Origin: Toxonevra muliebris
Taxonomy: Eukaryota > Arthropoda > Insecta > Diptera > Pallopteridae
Length of the DNA: 64,000 nt
Reading direction: 5' to 3'
Assembly (NCBI GenBank): GCA_963691655.1
Contig: OY829328.1
Location: forward strand, 13,842,704 to 13,906,703
Position numbers and translations under genes: made by a program. Under the pieces are notes generated by a model. The model saw nothing but the letters and a program-made list of their open reading frames with translations, searched no databases and was not told where the DNA came from. Below, piece after piece: positions 10,801 through 24,684 of this stretch (position 1 is the stretch's first letter; each line of letters begins with the position of its first letter).

Positions 10801-12012
10801 TCAACGGAAAATTAGGAAATTAGTTATTTTTCTTTTTTCCCTTTTACTTTTTTTTTTAATATTCAAATTTTATTTTTTTTTTTTTGTTTATTCTTTTCTA
10901 CTTTTTTTGTAAATTCTGGTTATACTTTGAATAACTTATTAGTATGTTTTATAATTACTACTATTAAGCAAGTAATTATTGAATTATTAGTTATACTTAA
11001 TGAGATATTACTATTTCTGTTAATTTTAAAGTTCATCCCATTTGCTTATTGTCTTTAAATAGATTGCACATTAAAAACAACAATTTTTTTTTGCAATAAT
11101 TTTATATTATTTATCTATTTAGCTATTAACAAAAATGATGAATTACATCATAATTTTCGTTTTTTTAGAGCTTTCATTTTTCAACTAATGCAAAGAGGTT
11201 AAGAAAACATACAAACTATTAAAACTAATATTAATAAATACATACTACATTCACAAAAAATATAACTACATATGCTGTTCTTAATTATAATTTGATTTAT
11301 ACAAGGGTCAGGTCAATCAATAAATTGCGTTTCAAAACTTACTCGCAAGTGAAATTTATACTCAAAAAGGTCAAAAACACATAAAACTATATAAAATATG
11401 ACAAAGTTGCATTAATATTTGATGGAATTCTCATTATATATTTAAACGTGTGTGTTTGTTTTAGATTTAATTAAGAAAATTGACTTTTTACTTGTCTCCC
11501 TAAAGGACATTAAACTATTTTATGGCATATAATTTAGCCGAACCAACTTGAAAATTGTAATTTACCAATAAATACAAACAAATGATACACTCATCAACTA
11601 CAAAAGAGAGTAAAGAAACGTGTTGCACGCACCTAAAAGTATGCAATATTTATTAGATTAACAATGTTGAATGAAAAGTGGGTGTATGGATTGTAGGTAC
11701 ACAATAGAAAAGTATGAAAGTTAAATAAAATAAATTTTTTAAATATATTTTATTATACATTTTTCTGGAGTTGTGAGGATTGCTTTTTAACAAATCGATC
11801 AAAACCGGCATTTCTCTTTGAAAATGTATTTCTTTTGTTTCAATTTATCTTTTTGAGTGAGTGCAAGAAAAATTTATTGTTGAAAAAATTTATAAAAAAA
11901 AAAGGAAATGGTTGTTAAAAATTAATTAACGTCTTTTCAAAAACAATAATAATACGAACATCAAACTTTGACTTTGTTTTTGCAGTTCGTATATCGGCAT
12001 AGTGCACTGTTT
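10801..12012. other. AT-rich non-coding DNA
   Basis: No supported feature; long T and A runs. Confidence 0.5.
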
Positions 12013-12145
12013 AGCTTTATGCCTGGTTTTCGCTATGTCAAATTCAATCAAATTTGCCAGCATGTTGGCAAATTTCATATGGGAAATTCTCTCTTTTTCT
12101 CTCTTTGACGGCAAATATGACATAGTGAAAACCAAGTATAAAGCT
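12013..12145. repeat. short inverted-repeat element (MITE-like)
   Basis: Bases 12013-12040 and 12118-12145 are inverted copies matching at 25 of 28 positions (outer AGCTTTAT, inner GCTATGTCA on the left arm). The 77-bp spacer includes a CT-rich run. No clear target duplication is visible. Confidence 0.6.
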
Positions 12146-15120
12146 GCAATTGAAAAAATTACTGATTTCCTTCGGCCATAACGCAGTCTGTAAGAGAAGA
12201 GAGTGCTGTTCTGCTTTACGGCTCTTATTCAACCTTATTATTTGTCTAAAGCCGGAACTTCATATAAAAAGAAAAAGAAAAAAGAGTGCCACAATCGGTC
12301 GGTGAATCTGCCTTAAGAAGCTACGAGTGCAAATATAACTGGCACAACATTAATGGATGCGAAAAACTCGGTCTAGGTTCTCTATGGGCTGTTGTGTCAC
12401 AAAAGAACAAAAAAAAAGTATGGACAGTGCGCCTATATTTACCGAAAAGTTTAACTATAGAAACTACTTTACTGAATATGTACATAATGACATTTTTCAG
12501 CTTAAAAATTTTAGATTTTATATGAAATTATAGTGGAACTAAAAATTTTCATACTTTTCAAGCTCTTCACAATATGTGAATTAGCCTTCCTTTCAAGCTC
12601 TTCTTAAGAGAGAAAACTGTTTTTAGTCTGGTCCCTTTTTATTTTCATCTCAGGAGATTTTTTGTTTCTATATTTAATCGAATAACATAAACTGTTATTC
12701 ATGTATTTTTCGTAACAACAACTAAATGAGCATTCATGTGAGCACAAGACTTCATGACTTAAAATTTCTCTTTAAAAATCGATTGTAAAACATAGATTTA
12801 TGAAATCACATTTAGATCCTCTTCTTTTTTGACAGAGACTAATCGTCTCTTTTTTTTCTATGAGAATTTTGATTACGAAAAAGTATTTTTGAGTCATTCT
12901 ATATGAAATCGTCTGAAAAATAAAAATTTCGTTGCTGCTCTATTTCAGATCTTGCTCAAACTTTGTGAGAATCTTCTTTAGGGTTCCAAAAAAGGAAATC
13001 CGAAGTTATAAATTTTTCTTACGCTCCACTTCGCGACAGCGCGAATTAAAAAATTGGAAAAGTGTAATTTTAATGCTTTCCTTTTTTAACTGTAAAATTG
13101 GTTTGGATAAAGATATCTTCACGTTTGAGATGGCGTTCTAAAGCTAAAATATAGAAGTTTTTGCAAATTTAATTTAAATTTTGCAAAATTAAATATTTAA
13201 TACCCACGATTAATAACACCAGGCTGAAAATATGTATATTTTTTTGACTTTTCGTGGTTTTTAGCTGACTCCACCATCCATACGGTTGAATGTAAGCAGC
13301 TAATGTTTCTCAGCCATCAAGGGCACTTTCTTTCTTTCAAAAGAAAACAAACCTACGATTGGCTGGTTCCGCTTGCTCCTTATAAAAACTAACGGTACTT
13401 GAAGTTTATGGATTTCAAAAACCTACATACTTTAGGCTATATAAAATGTATGAGTTTGAGCAAGATCCTAGGTGACCTGGCATTGCCGATTTGACGATTT
13501 CATATGGAATGACTCTTTTTTTTTTTGTCAAAAAAATAGAACTTGCAGAAGCAATACATAAAATATTAGATTGATCAAATTAGTAATTAGCAACTTTCTT
13601 AAAGCTATTGTTTACTATTCTACACAATTTAATCGTTACCCAAAATTAGAATGAAAAAAAAAAAACAAATAATAAAATAAAAGCTTATCAGTCGTCTCGA
13701 TACTAAACACTCAAGGGTTAGTCATAAATTCTGAAGCAATTATATTTAGTTCTAACTCTGTTTATGCACACTCAATAATAGTCATAGCCATATTTTATTG
13801 TATAAGGTCAGTATTTTCTAAATAAGTAGTAAAATAACGCTACGCCAGAAGTGATAATCGTGCGATGTATGTATATATGTAAATTCGAAATGAAATCATA
13901 AAAAATAAATTGCCGGTTATCGGCATGAAATTCTTGAATTCCGGACAATAATTAGCATGAATTAGATATTTGTTTTAAGTTTATAGCTGTGGCGTTGAAA
14001 ATCATGGAAGCTTCTAAATTTATTTATAAGATTACAGAGGCGAGTCTGCTGTTTGCCGTCTGGTATTTCTAGAAAATAAACGCAATCGATATTGCATTTT
14101 TGCTGCTGTTTATTTTATGATATATAAACACACATATGTATATTTAGTTTAATTATAATTGTATAACTGAAATCATATGTTTGTTTTTATTTCGCATTTT
14201 GAGCTTGAAATTGCAAGTTTTTTGTTATTTCAAGCATATGTTTTAGTTTTGATAAAATATTTATTTATTTATTTTTGCCATTCTTCGAATAAATTTGAGT
14301 CTCTCTTTTGCCACTGTCAGACATTCAATCACTTTTTCGATACTGTGGAAACTCGCAACATTAATATTTTGTTTGCACAGAACTCGTTTTCCTTTTGCAA
14401 TTGCGATTCGTATTTATTATTTCTATGCTGTTTTTGCTAAGACGGCAAATGCGCCATCGCTATACGCAGCGTTAATTTTTAATTGATTTTTTCAAAATTT
14501 TTGCAAATCGTACTTACAACAAAGTAGATGAATAAACAACTAAAGCAAATTTTTGTTTATGTTTATTTTAAATGTTTTTTTTTTTTTTTTTTTGCGGAAA
14601 TGTGAAGAGTTTGTATAAGGTTTCTGTTTTCACTGTGTACGCAATTTGTGAAATTGAAATGAATTACTAATACAATAATATTTAGTTTATTTTGTTTTTG
14701 TGGAAATCAGTTTTGCATATTGACTTGTAAGTCTCTTCTTGCATGTATACTGTATACACGAACATTTGAATAAATGAGACCATCTCCTAACATGAGTTTT
14801 TGATATTCATTCATTCATGGCATTATTGGTAGTTTAAAGTAATTTTTTTTTTTAAATTGCATGATAAAATATTTTTGGTAATCGAATATTAAAATTTGTT
14901 GATAATACGTAAGCAGGTCTGCTGATAATACAATCTATTTCCGATTATTACTGCATCGGATTGGTAACTGACTTCAAAAGAATAAGCATGATTCTCTTAA
15001 AATTTATTTAATTTCTTATTGTGACTAATATGATTAACTTAAATGATAAATTAAACTGAAGATTGTGATATTTATCGACAAGATTAATAATAAACTTAAG
15101 ACTATGTATTATTTATATAA
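12146..15120. other. AT-rich non-coding DNA
   Basis: No protein family, RNA gene or terminal repeats recognised. A T-run lies at about 14576-14593. Confidence 0.5.
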
Positions 15121-17200
15121 AAAATTATATTTATACTTACAACGCAAGCCTTAACAGACTTCCAAAAATTTCTTGCAAAGTCTTCAATCTTGCTGGTTTT
15201 TTATAAGCGTTGTCCAAGCGTTGCACTATAATGATTTTCGTCGTAATTGATTGAAATTAAAGTTCGAATCGTTCGCTTCAAATGATAATTTGGTTGATCC
15301 CTAAAATGTGCGCACGTAAATCTTATCTTTTGTACGTACAATTTTTTCAGTTAAACTCACGGCCCGTTCTAAAGTCTCACATCTACTAAATCTCGTACAA
15401 CAACAATTAAAATACACTAGAGTTAGTAATGACAAAATTACGATTATCAATCGATACGCGAATTTTCGAATCAGTCACATTTCTTGCTGTACACGAGTGT
15501 ACAAATAAAAATTGTATCGATAAGGAAGAAAAACAAAAACACTATATTTAACGAGGACTACATAGAATTTATCAATTACCAGTTATCGATCGATATGTTG
15601 ATATTTAAACGCATTTGATTTTTTTCTAACTTCTAAATGAATAAACTTTTAAGCGTTTTAATGTGGGTTAACTTTATTAACGTTTGGGAAAATTAATTGG
15701 TTAATATGCGCGTATGTTAATTTTCTGTAACTACCGATTATTTTTTCGATAAAAATCTATAACGCCGTTCTGTTACTTTTTGAGACGTTACTGATTATTG
15801 ATCTCGCACTTTCACTTATTCTCTGGTATATCCTCGTCACTTGTGTGTTCCTTTTCTCAATTGATTTGTTTCAAAGTCTGTTACTTTTGCTGTCTGTTAA
15901 TTTTAAACCGCACCCTTTCGTAGGAGGCACAATTGTGTATTTACTTTAACTTAATTTTTTTCTTAACTTTATATTGTCGATTACGTTGATCTATGGCAAA
16001 ATCATATCGCGATCTCTGCACATTTTCGCTATTCAAATTATTATAATTCACCCCAAATAATCGAAAAACTTTTAGCGAATACGTTGTGACAAAGTTACAG
16101 TGCCAGTTGAAGAGAAGTAATTGTCAATGGATTGTCACCTTCTTAAGTTAAATTAAAGGTGACGACAAAGATGGTGAAGACAAACAACACCAATTTTCCA
16201 ATTGACCAATGGTGGCGGCAATCAAGGCGATAATGTCCAATAATCCAATAGCGATAATACAGTGCTGGTAGTGATGAAGGATAACTGTAATTAGAATTGT
16301 TTTTATCGAAATTTTAATTACAGCAATTAATTACAAGCATTAAAACTTAATTAAAGTTGATTGAAGTTGAGAATGTGGTGACGATTCAATGATTGAAGCT
16401 TGAATGAGCTTTCGATTGCAAGCGTACTGTACTTTATGTTAGTGATAAATTGGTGATGAAGTGATATTGATATTGCTGATGAGAATAATGACGGTGACGA
16501 TGAGTCTAATGATGACTTTCAGTTTTACCAAATGATGATTATGAAATTGTTAATGTGATTGATTCAATACTTTCGCTCTACTCACTAGTGATATATTAAT
16601 AATCTTCTCCCAATTACGCTCTATTACTATTTGAGCATGGTCCGCGGTCAATTTTTCAGATTTTCTCAAAAAATTAATTCTCTTTCATTTACACTCTCGT
16701 TTACTTTAATGTTCTTTCGGTTATAGATTGTTCGGTTTCGATTTGATTTGATTCGCTTTGACAAAACTACGGCTGTTTCAAGAAATGTGTTGACACAAGC
16801 CGATATCTTAGCATGTGGGTCTGTGAGCAAGTTGTTGAAAAGTGTTTTTTAAAGCGTTATTTTAGCTATTTTATTGTTTTTTGCATGGTTGAAAAAAAAA
16901 ACTTTTATACACTGCTGCTCATATGTTTATACCGTATTGCTCACTTTTCCAAAAAAATTTAAATATTTAAATTTTCGTTGATTGCTTTAATTGCTTCACT
17001 TTACTACTTCAATAGTTTGAACACAAATGTCACTCAACTCTCCTGAAAAAATTATGCAGCTGCTAAATTTTTTCTTTTCACCCAAAGAGTGAATGAGAGT
17101 AGGGGAGTGAGAGTGTGTATGTGTATGTGAGTGGGTGTATGGAGATGGAATAACCGCTTTTTCCTTTTGTCGTTGTGGTTGTTGTTGTTTCTTTTTTCAC
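15121..17200. other. transposon-poor non-coding stretch, possible regulatory DNA
   Basis: This 2-kb stretch has fewer homopolymer runs than its surroundings and shows several ATCGAT motifs close together, including TATCGATA at 15515-15522 and ATCGATCGAT near 15586, which resemble the insect DRE promoter motif. No coding exon is visible. It could be a promoter or untranslated first exon of a gene whose body lies outside the window. This is speculation; the motif also occurs by chance in AT-rich DNA. Confidence 0.2.
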
Positions 17201-19095
17201 ACTGCAAAAAAAAAGCGAAAAAATCGATAAATTCACAAGATAATTAGTAGGGGAGAAAAGATTTTTGTTCTTTTTATATAAAAACTTATATTTTTATGCA
17301 TAATTCACATTTAAACGTTTTCACTACAGATTTAGTTAACAAATTTCTTCGCTACATTTACATTTTACTCACAAAAACTGCTTTAAAAAAGAAAAAATTT
17401 CCACACAATTTGGTTCTCTCACTTAAGTTTTCAAAACGTTTCGATTTGTTTTTTCCGCACTGCTTGTTCCACGTTGTGCCATTCAAAAGACGCAATTTCT
17501 ATCTGAAACACTAAAACATGTAATTCAAGAGAATTTCACATGAAAATAAAATCTATCTTGTATCTTTGCCTTTTTTGTTGCTGTTGTTGTATTGTTTCTG
17601 TTGTGGTGTTGTTGTTTTTGTTGTTTTTTTTGGGCAATTGAGTATACTACTTATACATACATGCTATTCCAAGCATGTTGTTGTTGTTATTTTTAGTACC
17701 ACTTCTACTCTTCTACTGAACGAAAACTTGTTGTTTGCTCACGTTTCTCTCACGTTTCACACAGCCATGATTCAGCCATTTACAATGCGACCGGGCTGGC
17801 GCTCACCGTTTATCTTTCATTTTTTTGTGGTGTGCAACTTAAGTTCTCTTTTAATTAATTCAGCGCATAAGCACACACAGAAAAGAGAATCGTATGTATA
17901 TATAAATTTACGGGTAGGTATGCTACAACAATAAACTATGCTTATGATGAGTATACTTATTTTAAAATAAAAAGCAAACAAAAACAACAATATTAATACC
18001 ACAATGTTATGCAGCCTGCCAAGTAGCGCATTTATGCGTGAATAAAAGCATTCATAGTTTACATTCAATTTACATATACCTACTCACTAGCGCATCCAGA
18101 CATTTACTAAGGAAAGGGGGAGGGGGTTTAATTTGTTCATCCCTTTAAAAATTATGTTTGATTCATGGTCCACTATCAAAGTATATGAGATTTTCATCGC
18201 TAAGGAGGAGATTTAACCCCAAAACCCCCCTTAGGATCTACGGGTGTACCTACCTATGAGTTTATGTACATATACATATTTGTAAGCATGTATTTAATTT
18301 TCTTTCGCATTACCTATTAAACTCTCATTATTTCATGCTACTTCTTCTTCACGCGCTGAATACACATATAAAGTCTGTTCCGAGGTTTTAGTGTCACTTA
18401 CGACTTTTATTAATTTTTATGATTCAACTACATATGGATAGCTTGAAGGATTGTGATCCCATTAGCATTTTGAGCAAAGAAGGGCTAAAACGAGTGATGT
18501 AACAAATGACAGTTTAGCGGATGCAAATATCAAAAGGTGACATTTGCGAATACGGGTGCGAATGTGGAAGAAATTTTAAAAACAAAGTAATAATTTTACA
18601 ACTTCAATGCAGTAACTTTAGTCAGAAAATGACACAAGAATATAAAGTCTTATATATTGCATATTAAGCCGCTTAAATCCGTTAATGACTATATATATGT
18701 TAACCTGTATTGTTATAGTATCTTGATTTGGACAAAATTTTGTTATAAATTATTATGGCGAAAAAATCACACGTTTTTGTACCCTGGATCCGCCTGTGCA
18801 TAAGCATATTATAATATTCCAATGTCAATGTTAGTAATCAAAGTTCAATTGCTTTTAATTATTTTAAAAAAAGAACCAAAATTGCTGCCTTTTTGACTTG
18901 TAAGTACTAAGACTTGTAAGACTATCCCTGAATATAATAAATTTTAAATATGCAAGTAATTCAGTTTATTTTTTCTCTACATAACTGCAACTCAAATTTG
19001 TTTTATTTAGTTAATAAGTGTCAACTTCTTCTCTAAGCCATGCAAACTGTATGTATTTTTTTTTTCTTTGGTTTGGTTTTATTAAAAACATGCAC
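17201..19095. other. AT-rich non-coding DNA with (TTG)n tract
   Basis: A TTG/TGTTGT-rich microsatellite lies at about 17574-17630. The phrases GCGCATCCAGACAT (about 18091) and ACCCTGGATCCGCCTG (about 18781) face each other weakly and could be decayed element ends. No gene found. Confidence 0.4.
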
Positions 19096-19100
19096 CAATT

Positions 19101-19349
19101 GAAGGGGTGTAGAGGGTCTAAGCACCATATTTTTTTTTTTTTTTAGAAGATAAATTTTTTCGAAAATATATGTCAAGCATAATATGATGTAAAGGTTTCT
19201 ATGTCTTATCTATTAAAAAAATAACAAAAATAAGACAATGTTTGCTGGGGTCTGAATCCAATACTAATTGCAGCCATTCTATTTGTAATTTTTGTTATAT
19301 TCCAGTTCAATGTTTTTGGTGCTTAGACCCTTTGGACTTACAACCCTTC
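19101..19349. repeat. inverted-repeat element (MITE-like)
   Basis: GAAGGGGTGTAG..AGGGTCTAAGCACC at 19101-19126 is inverted at about 19318-19349 (GGTGCTTAGACCCT..CCCTTC), with a short insertion in the right arm. Interior AT-rich, non-coding. Confidence 0.6.
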
Positions 19350-19753
19350 AGTTGTATATGAGTAATTCCAGCAAAAATCGCCGTTAAGCCGTTTTTTGTT
19401 TTTTTTTTTGTAGGCAAATATAATTTTAGGATTTAAAAATTGATAAGAAATTTTTGTATTTTTTCTCATTGTTCGCGAACAGTGGCCACTCAAAGTTTCC
19501 GAACATATGTTAAGATCTCAATCTTAAAAATCCACTGAGATTTATTTAGTTAAAAAGTAATAAGAACTTTAAGATAACAATATTCAAAAGAAAAGTTTGG
19601 AATTAAATTCTTTTTGAAGTAGGATATGAAAGCTACAAAAAAGTTATAAATACTGTAGCTATCAAATTGGATTCGTCTTGGGTATGCATCTGTTTTTTTT
19701 TTATACAGTAAATCATCATGTAACAATAAACATTTTATTTTAGATATGTTTCT

Positions 19754-20049
19754 CAGTGTGGCCAACTCAGCGCTTTTCCCGCTGATTTTAGTGCTTTTTG
19801 AAAATTAAAATGCGGAAAAAAGTGATTTAGCGCTCAGCGTTTATTTTTCAATTTAAAATATCTTCGAAAAATCGAAGAAATTTTCATTGACTAGAAGAAT
19901 CAGATGTGCGCCTGTATTAGTGAAAAAGATTAAATGTATTGAGTTTTCTCGCACTTTTATAAGGAAACAAATTTAACGCTTTTTTTAAGAAAATACGCGT
20001 TTTATTCTTCATTTTAGCGGATTTTGAAAAACAAAAGTTGACCACACTG
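19754..20049. mobile_element. hAT-type MITE with perfect 8-bp target duplication
   Basis: A 296-bp unit starts CAGTGTGGCCAACT and ends AGTTGACCACACTG (one mismatch in 14 inverted positions). It is flanked by the direct repeat ATGTTTCT at 19746-19753 and 20050-20057. Ends and duplication length are those of hAT transposons. No coding sequence inside. Confidence 0.88.
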
Positions 20050-20057
20050 ATGTTTCT

Positions 20058-21786
20058 TCACGTTTTTTAGTTCTAAGGTTGAATCTGTTTGCATATGAAA
20101 ATCCAAATTATTTGTAAAACAAATATTCTGTTATTTAGTCAATTCTTGCCGGAATTACCCGACGTTTCTTACATTATTATCATATTGTCGTATAATTTTG
20201 TATGTGAAATGAGAGAATTTATGACAAATTAGAGGATACGACACCGAATAAGACACGTTCGTTATGAATCGACCATATGTGTATAATTTTAATCTTTTGC
20301 ATTCCTATTTCAAATTTATTCTATTCTTCTCATTTTACATATACAAGTTTAATAACAAAGCATTGATTTGTTTTTCTGTTTCTCTCTTTTATCAAATTTA
20401 TGCTACCTTACAGTGATTGGTCAATTTTATGGGTGTGTGAATATAACACTTAAAAATATCTCTATTCTATATTAATATTTCCTTCTATTATATGATGAAA
20501 AGCAGTTATTTTCACATTACATACACACATATATACAAAATGCTCAATTAAATTATTTATATATTTACCAGCATTGAGCATGAAAAAAGCGCTTTTTGAA
20601 ATTTCTCTCCTTCTCTTTTTTTCGCTCACACTTTTTGCTACTCTACAACTTGACTTGCGTTCTCTTATTTACAAAACACAAAGTTTGCATCGAATTGTTT
20701 GTCGAATATTTCATATAATTTCACAATATTTTACTTGATCTCTCGTTGTATGTATGTATCTGAAAATAAACGAAAAGAAGAAATGATTTAAAAAATTTAT
20801 ATTTACGTCATAATGGAAGCAGCAACAGATAGTTAAAAGAATTATATTTCAGAAAATATCTACTTATGACTAACGGCGGATTAAAGAAACTCAGGTCAAA
20901 AAGCTAATAGCAAGGTCAAAAATTGTCTGGGAAGAAAGGAGCTTGAAATGAAATAGGTCAAAAGTTTTAAACCGAATCTGATCGTAATGAAAATGTAATA
21001 ATATATTTTCTGAAATTTATCAGAATCTAGTAAGAAATTTTGAATAATTTCATTTGCACCTGTTGGGCGTTCAAGCAGATATCAGTAAGTCTAAATTAAT
21101 TTTGTTAATTGGTTTTTAACTAATATTCGAATGACGTACCAAACTACATTTTTAATTATACGGTTGAAACGTATGTATGTCTATAATGTGCATCAACAAA
21201 AAAAATTGTTGTTGTTGTATACCTCTAAAAACGAGCCTCGGTTTATTTTATGATGATTCCCACAATATTTCGGCGCTTACGTTTATTGTTCAACGGCTGG
21301 TTTGTTTTGAAAAATACTCAAAAATGTTTGGGGTCTGCATAAATAATTCTTTATAATTTTGCTAGATTAAGTTAGTAGTGGCTGCGATCGCATCACAGAC
21401 CGTCCGGTCTATAGTGTTACCATAAACTCTTTAGAATCAATAAGAACTAAGAGTTATATTTAACGCTGTTTTCAATTTAAAACTACACGTAGCCTATGCG
21501 AAGTTTTTTAATAGAGCCAGATTTGTACTGGCTATGTCATTTAGGGAAAGAAAGAACGAACTTCCTAACATCTTTAATCAAGACAAGGCTAGTGTTGGGC
21601 AATGACAAAGAATGTGTTCTGAAGTCATCTTTGGATTTAGACTTTATAGTAAGGCTTTCCCAGACCTTCCAAGCAGGCTAATTGTCTGAATAAATAATTA
21701 TTCGCAGATCATTTGCGCTGCTCATTAGGCTTTCAGATGCCATGTATATTGCACAATTTTTTAGATCAAGAAAGATATTTTTTTGA
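20058..21786. other. AT-rich non-coding DNA
   Basis: No gene or element supported. Confidence 0.5.
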
Positions 21787-21838
21787 CCTGGCTCAGCGAC
21801 AAGGTGCCATATGGCACCCCTAGGCATTACCGGGTTAA
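21787..21838 (-). repeat. piggyBac-like terminal sequence, inverse of 8423
   Basis: Reading the minus strand from 21838, TTAACCCGGTAATGCCTAGG is followed by the 16-bp palindrome GGTGCCATATGGCACC (21803-21818) and then a ..TCGCTGAGCC block, the same order as at 8423-8472. The partner end is not found, so this is a solo or decayed terminus. Confidence 0.55.
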
Positions 21839-24684
21839 GCTAATAACGAGATAAAAGTGAACGATGATAACGAGGATCAAAAAATTACGAAAAAATAAAT
21901 TAATTAAAAAAAAAAATAATTTTTAAAGTTAAAAATAAAAAAAATCGAAATATTTTTTTTTGTAAAAATTGATGTTTTGATGAAAAAAAATATGAACTGC
22001 ATTTTTAAATTTTTTTTTTTTTAATTTTAAAAATTTTGATGTCAATAAAATTGTGACGTAGCGGAGCAAAACGGACTACGGATTCGGATTCAGCGACCCC
22101 CCATTACCCTAAGTACACTTGTCCCGTCTCTGCTCATTTTCGGCTGTTGAACAGTGTAATTATCACCGATTATAATCGGTAGAAGTATGTTCGACATTGT
22201 CAATATTACAGTGTCCAAACGAACTAACTTTAAAACTATTATATTCTTTTCATCTAAGACTGGTTCTAAAAACCACACTTTTCGCAAAAAGATCTAGAGG
22301 TAATGGGTTGAGTATCATATTGAGAGAGACTCAGTGGAAGTAGATCTTAGGCCAACTGTGACAATCACACAAAAGAGACGTTGAAGCCTGTCGAATTTGC
22401 TAACAGACTCGAGAAAATGAGTGGAATTTTTTATACGATAATTCCATAATTTTCAAGCAGCAGAATCCAAGTATTTTTGTGAATCTATTATTTGTGACTT
22501 TTTATTTGGTCAAAAATGGCCTACAGAAAATTTCTCCCGAAAAAAATAGATTTTTATATTTTTTTTTTTAAATGATCTAACTCACGAACTGGTTTATTTT
22601 TGGAGGGGTACAACAACTTTTTATTGTATGGGGCTGGATGTACTTTGATGTTAATATGCATTTATCAATCTATGGACTTGATGCATTTTGCCAGTCTTCA
22701 TATTGCACCATGCATTGCATCATAAACTGATTTCAGAAATTTAATAAATTAACTTAATTATTTCTACTTGGACGTCCACGATATGAAATGCAATTCTTTA
22801 TAATTAAATAATGCTGTTTTAAAAGCACACATATTATACTTAATAACAAAATTTAATAAAACAGCCAGGTTATATTAAAACATATCTAAGCATAGAAACA
22901 GAACACCCACCCACCCACCGTTAAAGTACATACTATATTCCAAGAATACTTTTAAAAACATATGTATAAATATAACTGAAAAAGAAATTGTAAACTGGAA
23001 TTACGTAAGCTGTGCAGTGCAAGAAAATCAAAGCCAAGTTACTTGAAAAAGAAATATTTATATACATAGAAATATATCAAGTCAATTACAAAAATAAAAT
23101 AAAAAAAAAGCCTGAGTGTCTGATTACACAATGCGCAATATGAAAGTATATTTTTGGTGAGTGAGTGAGTGAACGAGAATGTATACAGTCAGTTCGTTGT
23201 AATCAATGTCAATTGATATCAATTTAGTATACACAGTATGTACTTAGGTAAATTGGCATCAAAGACGGCAGAAGAACTAAACTGAAGAGAAGAGGGTGAA
23301 AATAAATAAAATAGCAAAATAAAAAGTAAATTATGAATGTACATTAGAGATACACACAATATTCATTTATATATTTATGTAGAAGTGGAGAAGGCAAGAA
23401 AATCAACCATCAACCAGAGGGAGTAAATAAGCGTAAATGCACATGAGTGACAACTGTTGCCTGCCGGTAAAATCACGTTTTTCAAATGGCATCAACCACC
23501 GCAGAAACAATATTCGCATCACTTTGCAGTAACAAAAAAGCAAGTGAAATAAAAGAATCGCAGGGTGATTGAATTGAATTAAAATGTTGCTGAGTGACGC
23601 AAATAAAGAAGCAGTAAGGGTAAAAAGGAAGCAAGCGACGGCAGGAGTATTGAAATTATGATTTGCATTTTAATTGAAAAAGAAAATAAAAACGCATGAA
23701 CTCAATGTCATTTCTGCAAACTGTATTCTATTATTACGGGTACATATACGTTGTGTAGTAACCCAATTAAAATAGCATATTAAATTTTAAATAAATGGTT
23801 TAGAAACTTTGTATATTCTAATTGAAATATAAGTAGGTGCACTATGTTATCAAACAATTTAATATTGTACACATTACCTACTACTTACAAATACAAATGA
23901 AAACTTTTATGTAATTAAAATCAAATCCTCTATTTAATTAAACTCAAACATAAAGCAACTTGATATGTACATATTATTAAATGAAATTTTCTGACTGCAC
24001 AAAGAAACGTAAATTAAATAAAACGCTGAAAAGTTAAATAAAGGTAATAAGAAACTTTGTGTATTCAATAAACGACTAGCTACACTAGAGAACATAATTG
24101 ATAATATTTGTGCCCACAAGTGTTGAATTTATTTTCTAGTCAATACCGAATTATTTTTAGGGTTTTTTTTTATTACATTTCAAGTAGATACGTAAAACTG
24201 GTGACTGGAAGAATAATCGCCAAAAAACTCTTCAAAAAATAAAACATCTAACTAGTGGTTTGAACTGGGGGCAGATATTCAGGGTATTATGAGGTTATGG
24301 AGGGAAACTTTTCGAAATTGCTTAATAGGGAGTTGTGTAAGCCCGGAGGCGAAGAGTTCACAAAATATGCATGTACATATATGCCCTTATACTAAATATG
24401 GGTGGATGAAACCATGCCCAATGGCTATAACTTTATCGTGCTCTGCGAAAAGTGATACTACGATTTGTCCCAACTGCCGTGAGATAATTCTTGAGAGTTT
24501 TTCACTAAAACGCAATATTACCATACTGATAGCTGAACATTTTTCACTAAGCACTAAATTTATTTAATGCTAAGTAAAACTTTTCAACCCAATACAAAAT
24601 TTTTTTGGTGGTAGTGAAATTCCCATTCACTAATCGCTCTGATTGTAATATTTTTGCACAGTCACCTTATACAGTGAAACAGAC
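21839..24684. other. AT-rich non-coding DNA
   Basis: Contains many A/T runs (21900-22025), a GAGTGAGTGAGTG tract near 23160 and a CCCACCCACCCACC tract near 22906. A Cys-containing frame at 24289-24567 is discussed as a weak finding. No gene supported. Confidence 0.45.

Noticed and set aside
17566..17934. 122-residue hydrophobic open frame
   Set aside because: Built on a (TTG)n tract and AT-rich flank; no family motif, and opposite-strand frames overlap.
18088..18803. Possible element ends GCGCATCCAGAC and CCCTGGATCCGCC
   Set aside because: The inverted match is short and interrupted, with no target duplication.
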